A stretch of DNA of 32,910 nt from VRUE01 sp963814915 (lineage in GTDB: Bacteria > Actinomycetota > Thermoleophilia > Solirubrobacterales > 70-9), in assembly GCA_963814915.1 (NCBI GenBank), contig CAWFEI010000012.1, positions 1-32,910 on the forward strand, given 5' to 3'. Both the position numbers and the translations under genes were made by a program. A model generated the notes under the pieces. That model made no database searches and was not told the origin of the DNA. It was given only the letters and a program-made list of their open reading frames with translations. Position 1 is the stretch's first letter. Each line of letters opens with the position of its first letter. Below are positions 1 to 6,742 of the stretch, piece after piece.

Positions 1-1
1 G

Positions 2-529
2 GGGACGGCGGTCGCGGTCTACCTGCTCGCCCACCGGGTGCGGCGCTTCTGGCAGCGGGTCCGCCAGGGCGTCGTCATCCTCGCCACGCCCCGCCGCTAC
101 CTGCGCGAGGTGGCGGCCTGGCAGGGCGTCGGCTGGCTCTTCCGCTTCGCCGCCTTCTGGTTCTTCCTCGAGGCCTTCGGCATCGGCGGCTCGATCGGCA
201 GCGTGATGCTGGTGATGAGCGTGCAGGCGATCGCCAACATCGTCCCCTTTACACCAGGCGGCGCCGGCGCCCAGCAGGCGCTGCTGGTGGCGACACTGGA
301 CGGCCCCTCGCGCACTGCCGTGCTCTCCTTCTCGGTCGGCACGCAGATCGCGATGGCCGCCTGGTCGGTCGTGCTCGGCTTCGCCGCGATCCTGCTCGTC
401 TTCCGCACCACGGATTGGCGCGGGCTGATTAAGCAGGCCGAAGCGGAGAGAGATGAGACTGACGAGGTCCAGGCGTCGCCAGACAAGGACGCAGGGAGGA
501 CGGTAAGGGGAGCGCACTCAAGTGCGTGA
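2..529 (+). CDS. Flippase-like / LPG-synthase transmembrane family protein (5' truncated)
   Basis: The reading frame is open from base 2, so the gene begins upstream of the window; about 175 codons are visible. It is an integral membrane protein: hydrophobic segments run through GWLFRFAAFWFFLEAFGI, then IGSVMLVMSVQAIANIVPF and a last segment at MAAWSVVLGFAAILLVF. The stretch IANIVPFTPGGAGAQQALL resembles the conserved P-x-x-P-G-G-x-G signature of the lysylphosphatidylglycerol synthase TM / YbhN family. In that family the integral domain moves or modifies lipids. The substrate cannot be told from the C-terminal part alone. The charged cytoplasmic tail after the last helix, about 23 codons, lies inside the inverted repeat at 459-581, so the native tail may have been replaced. 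The family call is fairly safe; the function is inferred. Confidence 0.75.
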   Translation, partial: GTAVAVYLLAHRVRRFWQRVRQGVVILATPRRYLREVAAWQGVGWLFRFAAFWFFLEAFGIGGSIGSVMLVMSVQAIANIVPFTPGGAGAQQALLVATLDGPSRTAVLSFSVGTQIAMAAWSVVLGFAAILLVFRTTDWRGLIKQAEAERDETDEVQASPDKDAGRTVRGAHSSA

Positions 530-581
530 CCCGCAGACGGCCGACTGAGGACGCCGTATGACGACGCCTGGACCTCGTCAG
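459..581. repeat. Long inverted repeat spanning a convergent gene junction
   Basis: Bases 459-478 and 562-581 are perfect 20-bp reverse complements (left arm CTGACGAGGTCCAGGCGTCG), separated by 83 bases. The loop holds a second small hairpin, CGCACT-CA-AGTGCG, at 513-526. The element contains the last codons and stop of the plus-strand gene, and its right arm carries the stop (578-580) of the minus-strand gene. The loop is too long for an intrinsic terminator and there is no T-tract. Confidence 0.85.
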
Positions 582-1225
582 CTCGACCAGCCGGGGTAGC
601 GGCCCTCGATTCGCCAACGCCAGGGCGGTTCTTCCCCGGGCGGAAAGTCGTAGTGGTCGCGCCCGGGGAGGGTCTCCAGGGGGACCAGGTTCGGGTCGTC
701 CTTGAGCAGGACGCGGACGTGGCTCGCCGCTTCGACCTGCGTCCGCCCCGCGCGGCGGACGACGCGCTGCCAGCCGAGGCCCGGCCGGTAGAGCCAGTAG
801 GTCAGCTCGACCCAGCCGAGGTCGCGGCGACGGTCCTCGATCGAGGTGAACGCGGTCGTGCGACGGCCCGACGCGGTCACGTGCCGCCCGGCCGCTACGG
901 CGCAGCTCGGGCGCCGGCAGCGGCGGAAGTCGACCGGCACCAGCGGCAGCCCGGCGGGCCCCGGCAGGGCGGTGGGCGGTGGTGCGAGGGCGCGTGTGAG
1001 GCGCGCCAAGGGCCACCCGTAGGCGGGCACGAGCGGGTGGTGGCGGCAGGCGCCGGGCAGGCGCGGCGCGCAGGCGAGCCGGCGGGCGATCGTCGCGCCG
1101 AGCGCGTTGCGCGGGTCGATCTCGCCGCCCGAGGCGAGCGCCGCTATGCCCGCCAGCAGGAGCAGGGCGATCAGCGCCGCCAGGCCGGCCTGCTCGACGC
1201 TCGCGCTGCCCCGTTCGCTGCGCAC
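578..1225 (-). CDS. TadE-like pilin-type secreted/membrane protein
   Basis: A 215-residue protein of no exact known function. From the chosen GTG it begins with a short basic leader and the motif ERGSASVEQAGLAALIALLL. This is the shape of a TadE/class III prepilin-like signal: G followed by a Glu five residues later, then a roughly 20-residue hydrophobic helix. The rest is Arg/Pro-rich with four cysteines in the first 100 residues, so an exported, possibly disulfide-bonded domain is plausible. The start at 1225 is preferred to the longer GTG at 1297 because a TAGCCT -10 box ends 7 bases upstream (1233-1238, minus strand), fitting a leaderless message; the longer version would bury the prepilin motif. 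It converges on the flippase-like gene and is divergent from the 1317 gene. No other tad/flp genes are in view. Confidence 0.6.
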   Translation of the reverse strand: MRSERGSASVEQAGLAALIALLLLAGIAALASGGEIDPRNALGATIARRLACAPRLPGACRHHPLVPAYGWPLARLTRALAPPPTALPGPAGLPLVPVDFRRCRRPSCAVAAGRHVTASGRRTTAFTSIEDRRRDLGWVELTYWLYRPGLGWQRVVRRAGRTQVEAASHVRVLLKDDPNLVPLETLPGRDHYDFPPGEEPPWRWRIEGRYPGWSS

Positions 1226-1232
1226 GACGGCG

Positions 1233-1238
1233 AGGCTA
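1233..1238 (-). promoter_or_regulatory. Leaderless -10 box (TAGCCT) for the TadE-like gene
   Basis: TAGCCT on the minus strand is followed by 7 bases and the GTG at 1225. This is the spacing expected when transcription starts at the start codon. No good -35 is visible. Confidence 0.5.
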
Positions 1239-1304
1239 GGCGGCCGCGACGCGCGGATGGCGCGCCAAACGCAAGGACTTCGCGCCGACACGGCCACGTC
1301 TGCT

Positions 1305-1310
1305 TACATT
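1305..1310 (+). promoter_or_regulatory. Leaderless -10 box (TACATT) for the 1317 gene
   Basis: TACATT is followed by 6 bases (cccccg) and the GTG at 1317. There is no Shine-Dalgarno sequence, which supports a leaderless start here rather than at upstream in-frame codons. Confidence 0.55.
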
Positions 1311-1316
1311 CCCCCG

Positions 1317-1580
1317 GTGGAGGGCTTCAACCTCTTTGGCGACCCCGACGAGTTCCGCGCCCGCATGGAGGAGCTCAGCGAGCAGATGCAGTCCTCCCAG
1401 CGCGTCGCCTGGGCCGACAACGCGATCAAGCTCGCGGTCGAGCTGACCGTCGCCTCGGTCCAGCAGATGGACCTGACCGGCAGCAGCGACGAACAGGCGA
1501 TGCAGGCGCGCGACGCGATCCGCGTGCTCTTCCCCGAGGCTGTCACCCTGGTCCGCGAGGCCAGGGAAGGATTGTCCTGA
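1317..1580 (+). CDS. Small acidic hypothetical protein (87 aa)
   Basis: I do not recognise this protein. It is soluble, acidic and probably all-helical. The first 45 residues (DPDEFRARMEELSEQMQSSQ) look amphipathic or coiled-coil, followed by a Gln/Asp-rich segment and a charged C-terminus. There are no cysteines and no membrane segment. The open frame extends back to 1107, but the GTG at 1317 is chosen because it sits 6 bases after a TACATT -10 box, and codons further upstream would overlap the divergent gene. It converges with the zinc-ribbon gene, leaving 16 bases between stops. Confidence 0.6.
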   Translation: MEGFNLFGDPDEFRARMEELSEQMQSSQRVAWADNAIKLAVELTVASVQQMDLTGSSDEQAMQARDAIRVLFPEAVTLVREAREGLS

Positions 1581-1596
1581 GGCCGCCGGCGCGGTT

Positions 1597-2220
1597 TCAG
1601 GGAGTTGACTGCAAAAAGGCGATCTCCAGAGAGATCACGCTTCCTCTGCGGAAAATCGCGCCGACCGGCTCGAAGGCCAGGGTCACGACAAGTGCCGGAA
1701 TTGCCAGGATCGCAGTGACTATCCAGTCAATCCGTGTTTGCCAGCCTTTTGCGCTCTTGACGGGAGCTCCCACCACGAGGTTATGGCCGAACGTCGCGCT
1801 GTTGAGCAGGGTCTGCCACATCAGGGCAATCCCACGCGCGGGGGACCAACGGGTGGACTTGACGACCTGGTCGCGGGTGGCAACGAGGCGGCGCACCGCC
1901 TCGACCGTGAACAGGTAGCGCCCGCCGGGCTCCAGGCCGGCCCAGCCGGCACCGCCGATCCAGGCCGAGAAGCCGCGCCGATCGGCGATCTTCACCGTCT
2001 GGCCGCCGCGCCGGTCGAGTTCGCGCAGCGCCTCCTCGGCGCTGCCGGGGGCGTTGACCACGCCCAGCCCGCAGCTCTCGCAGCGGCTCACCGGGCCGGC
2101 CAGCCCGGGCCGTTCGTCGATCCAACCGAACAGCGGCTCGCCGCAGGCCGGACAGGGCGGGTTGTCGGGACCGGCGCCCGCCTCGAGCGGCACCACCGGG
2201 GTTCGCTGCGGCTTCTCCAC
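1597..2220 (-). CDS. Zinc-ribbon protein with C-terminal membrane segment
   Basis: A 207-residue protein. The N-terminal part has two CxxC knuckles, CPAC at residues 23-26 and CESC at 47-50, a zinc-ribbon spacing like that seen before some methyltransferase domains. The middle, around YLFTVEAVRRLV, resembles the end of a SAM-methyltransferase fold, but the SAM-binding core is not visible. The protein may therefore be a remnant or an unrelated family. Near the C-terminus, WIVTAILAIPALVVTLAF is a clear transmembrane helix. The GTG at 2220 is chosen because a TACGCT -10 box lies 7 bases upstream. Roughly the last 75 codons (1597-1830) are poorer in GC than the rest. Function unknown. Confidence 0.6.
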   Translation of the reverse strand: MEKPQRTPVVPLEAGAGPDNPPCPACGEPLFGWIDERPGLAGPVSRCESCGLGVVNAPGSAEEALRELDRRGGQTVKIADRRGFSAWIGGAGWAGLEPGGRYLFTVEAVRRLVATRDQVVKSTRWSPARGIALMWQTLLNSATFGHNLVVGAPVKSAKGWQTRIDWIVTAILAIPALVVTLAFEPVGAIFRRGSVISLEIAFLQSTP

Positions 2221-2226
2221 GCGCGG

Positions 2227-2233
2227 TAGCGTA
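2227..2233. promoter_or_regulatory. Overlapping divergent -10 boxes, both genes leaderless
   Basis: The seven bases TAGCGTA carry two -10 boxes. TAGCGT (plus, 2227-2232) is followed by 6 bases and the ATG at 2239. TACGCT (minus, 2233-2228) is followed by 7 bases and the GTG at 2220. Only 18 bases separate the two start codons. Confidence 0.6.
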
Positions 2234-2238
2234 AGGGC

Positions 2239-2685
2239 ATGCAGCTGAGCGAGATCATGACCTCGGGCGTGGTCACCACGACGCCGGACTCGAGCGCGGC
2301 CTCGGTGGCACGCCAGATGCGCGACAGCCGGGTCGGCTCGGTGGTCGTCGTCGACCCGGCGGGCTCGCCGGTGGCGATGGTCACCGACCGCGACCTCACG
2401 GTGCGCGTCTTTGCCGGCGGCGTCGACCCCGAGACGGCGATCGGCGAGCATGCCTCGCGGCCGTTGATCTGCGGCGAGTCGGCGATGGACCTCGACGAGG
2501 CGGCGGCGCTGATGGTCCAGCACCGGGTGCGGCGCCTGCCGGTCGTCGATGGCGATAGCCTCGCGGGCATCGTCACCCTCGACGACATCGCGGTGCGGAC
2601 CGGCAACCTCGAGGTTGCGCAGCGGATGACCGCCGAGGTCATCGAGGGCGCTCTGCCGCAGTTCTACTTCCACGAGCGAGGCTGA
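2239..2685 (+). CDS. Two-CBS-domain protein
   Basis: The 148-residue protein is almost entirely a CBS pair (Bateman module). The first repeat runs from about residue 5 to 58 (MTSGVVTTTPDSS to VAMVTDRDL). The second runs from about 65 to 122 (DLDEAAALMVQHRVRRLPVV to AGIVTLDDI). Stand-alone CBS pairs typically bind adenosine nucleotides and act as energy or redox sensors on partner proteins; the ligand here cannot be read from sequence. The ATG is well placed: a TAGCGT -10 box ends 6 bases upstream and there is no Shine-Dalgarno. The membrane-protein gene starts 6 bases after its stop, so the two are likely co-transcribed and may work together. Confidence 0.85.
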   Translation: MQLSEIMTSGVVTTTPDSSAASVARQMRDSRVGSVVVVDPAGSPVAMVTDRDLTVRVFAGGVDPETAIGEHASRPLICGESAMDLDEAAALMVQHRVRRLPVVDGDSLAGIVTLDDIAVRTGNLEVAQRMTAEVIEGALPQFYFHERG

Positions 2686-2691
2686 CGAGGC

Positions 2692-3468
2692 TTGCGGCCC
2701 GATAAGGCGGCGACCCTGGCCTGGGAGCAGCGCTGGGCACGGCCGGTCGCCGTGGCCACTCTTGCCTCGATCCTGCTGATCGTCGCGGCGATAATCGTCG
2801 CCCAGGGGGTCGGTGGTGGTGGCGGCGACTCCGAGCTGCTGCGCAACGTCGATGCCCACAGGGGCGCCCAGATGCTCTCCAGCATCCTGCAGGCGATCGG
2901 CGTCGGCCTGCTGGCGGCGCCGCTCTACTACCTCTTCCGCGCCGCAAATGCGCGCAGCGAGACGATGCGCGGGCAGTTGGTCGGCGTCGTCATCGCCGCG
3001 CCACTCTTCCTCGCCGTGCTGGCGATCCTCAGCGGTGTCTCCACCCTGCACGCGGCCTCGGACTTCGTCGGCAACGAAGTGCCGCGCCTGATGGCCAACG
3101 GGGTCGCCCTGGGCAGCGACCGAGCCAACGAAGTCGCCGGCGACACGATCTCCGGCGCCCCGCTGCGGCCGCTCGCGGCCGGCTTCGGGCTCGGTGGCCA
3201 GATCGGCTTCGTCGTCGCCCTCTTCTACAGCTCGATGCACGCGATGCGGACCGGCCTGCTGACTCGCTTCTGGGGCTCGCTCGGGATGGCGCTCGGCGCC
3301 GTCTCCTTCATCTTCTTCCAGTTCACCCTGCTCTGGTTCATCTACCTCGGCCTCCTTCTTGCCGGCTGGGTCCCCGGCGGCAAACCGCCGGCCTGGGCGA
3401 GCGGTGAGGCAGAGCCCTGGCCCACCCCGGGCGAAAAGATTGCCGGCTCGGATTCAGACGACGAGTGA
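2692..3468 (+). CDS. Multi-pass membrane protein of unknown function
   Basis: A 258-residue protein with about five hydrophobic helices: around residues 20-42 (VAVATLASILLIVAAIIVAQ), 60-80, 97-118, 168-186 and 195-226. A Gly-rich loop (GVGGGGGDSE) follows helix 1, and the C-terminal tail is hydrophilic and acidic, ending GSDSDDE. I do not recognise a family. The only plausible start is TTG at 2692, right after the CBS gene stop, which suggests translational coupling. The 3' end overlaps the convergent ThyX gene by 15 bases. Confidence 0.7.
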   Translation: MRPDKAATLAWEQRWARPVAVATLASILLIVAAIIVAQGVGGGGGDSELLRNVDAHRGAQMLSSILQAIGVGLLAAPLYYLFRAANARSETMRGQLVGVVIAAPLFLAVLAILSGVSTLHAASDFVGNEVPRLMANGVALGSDRANEVAGDTISGAPLRPLAAGFGLGGQIGFVVALFYSSMHAMRTGLLTRFWGSLGMALGAVSFIFFQFTLLWFIYLGLLLAGWVPGGKPPAWASGEAEPWPTPGEKIAGSDSDDE

Positions 3469-4416
3469 GGCGGCCCGAACGGGCACCTTAGGTCCCAGCG
3501 GGTTGCTCTCGCCGCCGATGTCCTTGCGGTAAGAGCGCCAGCCGCGGAAGTTGCCGCTCCACTCGCCTTCGCGCTGCCGCGCCGCCGTCGAAAGCGGTCT
3601 CGCGGGATGCTCCAGCGGTGACATGTGGCCGCTGGCGATGAGTCGGTCGTGGAGCTCGATGTCGGCGCTGAGGTCGCGTACGCCGGAATGGGTCAGGTAG
3701 CTGACCCTTGCACAGCGCCCTACCGAGACCTTGATCAGGTCCTCGAGCGAGGCGACCTGCTCGTGGTCCTCCTCGCGCACCAGCGGCAGGTGCCACTCCT
3801 CGCGCCCGAGCTCGACCGGACGGGAACCCTCGATCGCGTCCCGCATCGCCTCGGCGATGCGGCGGATCTCCGGCTGGGCCTCTGGGTGGCAGCGCAGGTT
3901 GAAGAAGTTGTCCCACTCGGTCGCCGTGACGATCACCGTGTGCCACATGAAGGGCTCGAGCAGGCGGTTGGCGACCTGCTTGTGGACGTTGAGCCACTCG
4001 GTCGGCCGGGCGTCTCCCCGGTAGGCCTCCTCGATCTCGTCCAGGGTGCCGGAGAGGCCGCTGCCGCCCGCAACGGCGTCCGGCCCGGCAATCAGACCGA
4101 GCACGCGCCGCACCGCGTCGTCGCGGGCGAGCAGCCACTGGCCTTCCGCCATCCGCAGCGCCTCGCCCTCCAGCGGCGGCCCGGCCTGCATGCCGGGCTG
4201 GTTGGAGCCGAACTCGACGGGCACGCAGGGGTCGTCGAGGACCCGCCGCAGCTGCTTGAAGATCGGGATCGCGCGCGAGCTGGCCGAGTTGCGCGAGAAG
4301 ACGCGGTGCGTGTTGAACTCGGCGAGGACGAAGCGGGGGAAGGTCGCCTCGAGCGTGGTCAGCCGGAAGCCGTCAGGCGAGCGGGAGTCGGCGAGGATCG
4401 CGGCTTCGAAACTCAT
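3454..4416 (-). CDS. FAD-dependent thymidylate synthase-like protein (ThyX family)
   Basis: 320 residues. ThyX enzymes make dTMP from dUMP using FAD and methylene-tetrahydrofolate. The family signature RHRx7S appears as T37-H38-R39-x7-S47 (FNTHRVFSRNSASS), so the first Arg is replaced by Thr. Other ThyX-like features are the helical segment HKQVANRLLEPFMWHTVIVT, the FNLRCHPEAQPEIRRIAEAM segment (a family hallmark around the FAD/dUMP sites) and GHMSPLEH near the end. The protein is longer than classical ThyX (about 220-250 aa), as in the larger, divergent ThyX-like branch. Whether it is a true thymidylate synthase or a paralogue with another substrate is open. The start is ATG at 4416; a GAGGTGAG purine run lies rather far upstream (about 14 bases). 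Confidence 0.8.
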   Translation of the reverse strand: MSFEAAILADSRSPDGFRLTTLEATFPRFVLAEFNTHRVFSRNSASSRAIPIFKQLRRVLDDPCVPVEFGSNQPGMQAGPPLEGEALRMAEGQWLLARDDAVRRVLGLIAGPDAVAGGSGLSGTLDEIEEAYRGDARPTEWLNVHKQVANRLLEPFMWHTVIVTATEWDNFFNLRCHPEAQPEIRRIAEAMRDAIEGSRPVELGREEWHLPLVREEDHEQVASLEDLIKVSVGRCARVSYLTHSGVRDLSADIELHDRLIASGHMSPLEHPARPLSTAARQREGEWSGNFRGWRSYRKDIGGESNPLGPKVPVRAASLVV

Positions 4417-4520
4417 CGGGCGATCAATCTCTCACCTCGCGCCGACGGAACCGGTCGCCGGCAAGCTCGGAAAAAGTGCAAATTTCCACTCCCGAGTCGT
4501 AAGGATTCGCGCGCGGTCGC

Positions 4521-4549
4521 TTGACCCGCCGGGGCCCGGCGTCTACCTC
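4521..4549 (+). promoter_or_regulatory. Sigma-70-type promoter for the SGNH hydrolase
   Basis: TTGACC (4521-4526), a 17-base spacer, then TACCTC (4544-4549). The start codon at 4597 lies about 47 bases downstream and has its own Shine-Dalgarno (GGGAGGG, ending about 4 bases before the ATG). This gene is therefore leadered, unlike many neighbours. Confidence 0.45.
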
Positions 4550-4596
4550 TGGGCGAAAGCCGGCCGCGGGGCGCCGGCGCGAGCGCGGGAGGGCAC

Positions 4597-5568
4597 ATGC
4601 ACCTGAAGGTAGCGGCACTGGCGATCGGGGCGATCGTCTCGATGGGCGACAGCTTCATCTCCGGCGAGGGCGGCGGCGCCTACGGCGCGTCCGGCAGTTG
4701 CCACCGTTCCGCGACGGCGCCGATCCGCAGCGCCCCGATCGCGGGCGTCGAGGCGGTCAACCTGGCCTGCTCGGGCGCGCGGACGCGCAACCTCTGGCCG
4801 TCCGCGGCCGGCGGCGCGTGGCTGCGCGGCGAACCGCCGCAGGCGGACAGGCTGGCGGCGGCCGCGCGCGGGCGGAAGGTGCGGATGATCGTCGTCACGG
4901 CCGGGGCGAACGACGCCGGATTCGGTGGGATCGTCGCCCGCTGTGCGCTCGACTGGGCGCGCAGCGACGAGCGGTCGCCCCGCCTTTGTCGCGGCGGCGC
5001 CCAGGCCGAGGTCGCGGCGGCGCTGCCGGCGATGCGCCGTGGGTTGGCAAGGGCCCTGCGCGGGGTGCGGGCGACGATGGCCGCGGCCGGCTACACCCGG
5101 CGCAGCTACCGGCTCGTCGTAATGGGCTACGCGTCGCCGTTTCCAGCCGGGCGCTGGATTCGCTACCCGGAGAGTGGCTGGAGCCGCCTGCGCGAGGGCG
5201 GCTGTCCGCTGTGGAACGCCGACGCCGACTGGGCGGCACGCCGGGCGACGCCGGAGATCGACGCCGCGATGCGTGCCGCGGCGGGCGGCGCCGGTGCCGA
5301 GTACCTCGACCTCCAGCATGTCCTCGACGGCCACCAGCTCTGCGACCGGAGGGCTGAGCCCGGCGCCGGTCCACGGGTGTCCGAGTGGGTGCAGCCGCTC
5401 CGCTTCGCCCCGTGGGCCGTTCGCGAATCGCTCCATCCCGATGCCGATGGACAGCGTGCGATCGGCGCCTGCCTAGCCCTCCTGTACACGCGGTCGCGGG
5501 GCGATCGCGCCTGTCGCGGAGCGCCGGGCCGGGCCTACGACGCAGTCGCTCTGGAGCCGCTCGAATAG
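4597..5568 (+). CDS. SGNH/GDSL-family hydrolase
   Basis: 323 residues with the SGNH esterase/lipase layout. Block I is MGDSFISGEG with nucleophile Ser19. The block III G-x-N-D is GAND (Asn105). The catalytic His280 sits in RESLHPDADG. In the usual D-x-x-H pair the Asp position is Glu277 (ESLH), a noteworthy substitution. Several cysteines (35, 58, 116, 131, 203, 249) fit an exported, disulfide-bonded enzyme. However, only 15 residues precede block I, so no normal signal peptide fits; 4597 is the first possible start and has a good Shine-Dalgarno. The SFxSGEG form is common in actinobacterial secreted lipases. Substrate unknown. Confidence 0.85.
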   Translation: MHLKVAALAIGAIVSMGDSFISGEGGGAYGASGSCHRSATAPIRSAPIAGVEAVNLACSGARTRNLWPSAAGGAWLRGEPPQADRLAAAARGRKVRMIVVTAGANDAGFGGIVARCALDWARSDERSPRLCRGGAQAEVAAALPAMRRGLARALRGVRATMAAAGYTRRSYRLVVMGYASPFPAGRWIRYPESGWSRLREGGCPLWNADADWAARRATPEIDAAMRAAAGGAGAEYLDLQHVLDGHQLCDRRAEPGAGPRVSEWVQPLRFAPWAVRESLHPDADGQRAIGACLALLYTRSRGDRACRGAPGRAYDAVALEPLE

Positions 5569-5570
5569 TG

Positions 5571-5594
5571 TCATGGTCTATTCTCATGGCCATG
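5571..5594 (+). promoter_or_regulatory. vapB promoter and candidate operator
   Basis: TATTCT (5579-5584) is followed by 7 bases and the ATG at 5592, a leaderless arrangement. Around the start lies a perfect 10-base palindrome CATGGCCATG (5585-5594), and TCATGG occurs twice 13 bases apart (5571 and 5584). Palindromes over the promoter are typical autoregulatory operators of type II antitoxins; binding here is inferred. Confidence 0.5.
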
Positions 5595-5849
5595 AAGCGT
5601 CTCAAGATCTCGGCAGGAGGGCAGGTTTCCGTGCCCGCAGCCGTGCGCAACCGCTGGAAGACCAAGGTCGTCGTGGCCGACGACCGCGGCGATCACCTGA
5701 TCCTGCGGCCCGCTCCCGCGGACCCGATCGAGGCATTGCGCGGGGCATTCGAGAACAATTCCGGCCACAACGTGGACGAGTGGCGGCAGATAAGCCGCGA
5801 AGAGGAGCGCGAAGCCGAAGAACGGAAGTTCGGCCGGGGCCCGACTTGA
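5592..5849 (+). CDS. vapB: AbrB/MazE-type antitoxin (VapB)
   Basis: 85 residues from the ATG at 5592 (another in-frame ATG lies two codons upstream). The first 45 residues form a SpoVT/AbrB swapped-hairpin DNA-binding domain: MKRLKISAGGQVSVPAAVRN, with the usual G-Q-V-x-x-P core, then VVVADDRGDHLILRP. The charged C-terminal half (EWRQISREEEREAEERKF) would be the toxin-neutralising tail. The toxin gene begins inside its stop codon (TTGA overlap), the standard coupling of a type II operon. As the antitoxin it should bind VapC and repress its own promoter. Confidence 0.85.
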   Translation: MKRLKISAGGQVSVPAAVRNRWKTKVVVADDRGDHLILRPAPADPIEALRGAFENNSGHNVDEWRQISREEEREAEERKFGRGPT

Positions 5850-6283
5850 CACTCCTCGACACGAGCGCGGTCCTCAGTCTGCTCTGGGCCGAGCCGGGAG
5901 CCGACGAGGTGGCCGAGCTCCTGCGTGGCGGGGACTGCGCGGTCTCACCCGCATGTCTCAGCGAGGTCGTGGACAAGCTGATCCGCGGCGGGGGCAACTC
6001 GCAGGCGAACGTCGCGGCGAAGCTGGCCCCGCTGATCGATGAAGTCGTCTCGATACCGGCGATCGACGCCACGATCGGCTGGCGGGCCGGCGAGCTCCGC
6101 AGCCGGCATTACGAGCGCGCCGGGGCCGCTCTCTCTCAGGTCGACTGCATTCTGCTTGCGACCGCTCGCTCCGGCGATCGGATTGCGACTTCGGACGAGT
6201 CGCTTGCCAGGGTTGCCCAGGGGCTGGGCATCGGGGTCGTGCTCATTCCCGATAGCGAAGGACGCCGACCCAGCCTCGACTAG
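5846..6283 (+). CDS. vapC: PIN-domain ribonuclease toxin (VapC)
   Basis: 145 residues, a complete PIN domain. The four acidic metal-binding residues are in place: Asp5 (LLDTSAVLSLL), Glu40 (CLSEVVDKL), Asp100 (SQVDCILLATA) and Asp117 (ATSDESLARVA). VapC toxins cleave RNA, often initiator tRNA or rRNA, when freed from the antitoxin; this one's target cannot be predicted. The start is TTG at 5846, the only start that keeps the N-terminal Asp strand, and it overlaps the vapB stop. The gene converges with the VOC gene; their stops overlap in CTAG. Confidence 0.87.
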   Translation: MTLLDTSAVLSLLWAEPGADEVAELLRGGDCAVSPACLSEVVDKLIRGGGNSQANVAAKLAPLIDEVVSIPAIDATIGWRAGELRSRHYERAGAALSQVDCILLATARSGDRIATSDESLARVAQGLGIGVVLIPDSEGRRPSLD

Positions 6284-6663
6284 GCCGAAGGGCGCGGCGG
6301 CGAGGCCATCAGCTCGACCAGGTGGCCGCCGGGCGCCGTGACCTTGGCCCGCGGCGCGCCCCAATGCTCGCTGCCGGGCCGCACTTCGAATCCGCCGGCG
6401 CGGAGGCGTTCGACCGTGCCCTCGAAATCCTCGACGACGACCGCCGCATGCCCGTGCGCGGGCGCCGTCGGCGACCCGTTGCGTTCGAGGTGTATCTGCG
6501 TGCCCGACCGTTCGACCCAGACGAAGGCCTCGGCCAGCGCGGGCGGCGGCTCGACCCGCCTGAAGCCGAGCAGCTCCCAGAGCGCGACCGAGCTCGCAAT
6601 CTCCTCCGGGCGAACCTCGAGCGTGACATGTTGCAGCGCCAGAACAACCAAACTAGCGAGCAT
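6280..6663 (-). CDS. VOC (glyoxalase/bleomycin-resistance fold) protein
   Basis: About 127 residues, one VOC module pair of beta-alpha-beta-beta-beta units. LQHVTLEVR at the N-terminus carries the usual first metal-ligand His, HGHAAVVVEDFEGTVERLRAGGF begins the second half, and GHLVELM near the end supplies the closing Glu. The domain is consistent with a metal-dependent dioxygenase, isomerase or binding protein; the substrate is not evident. The start is uncertain: GTG 6666, ATG 6663 and a later TTG (about 6651) are possible, with no clear ribosome site; ATG 6663 is used. It follows the hairpin element at 6706 on the same strand. Confidence 0.8.
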   Translation of the reverse strand: MLASLVVLALQHVTLEVRPEEIASSVALWELLGFRRVEPPPALAEAFVWVERSGTQIHLERNGSPTAPAHGHAAVVVEDFEGTVERLRAGGFEVRPGSEHWGAPRAKVTAPGGHLVELMASPPRPSA

Positions 6664-6705
6664 CACGATCTGATTCTCTGCGAGCGGGGCCGATATGGCG
6701 CGTAG

Positions 6706-6741
6706 CCGCCACCCCCGGACGCGAAGCGGAGGAGGTGGCGG
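6706..6741. repeat. Conserved-loop hairpin, type B copy 1
   Basis: Perfect 8-bp arms CCGCCACC (6706-6713) and GGTGGCGG (6734-6741) enclose a 20-base loop. Read on the minus strand the loop is TCCTCCGCTTCGCGTCCGGG, identical at all 20 positions to the loop of the nuoD hairpin at 20683-20720, whose arms differ. It sits one base past the AEC stop codon. A terminator role is possible, but there is no U-tract on the minus strand. Confidence 0.85.
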
Positions 6742-6742
6742 T

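Noticed and set aside
1597..3240. A single 547-codon minus-strand frame covering the CBS gene
   Set aside because: Only its last 207 codons are a real gene; the rest is antisense to the CBS and membrane-protein genes, and a promoter and start at 2220 explain the break.
6664..6698. GAATCAGAT (minus strand) and CGATATGG close to the type B hairpin, as a degenerate type A element
   Set aside because: The words are in the wrong order and have no complementary arms; probably chance around the VOC gene start.
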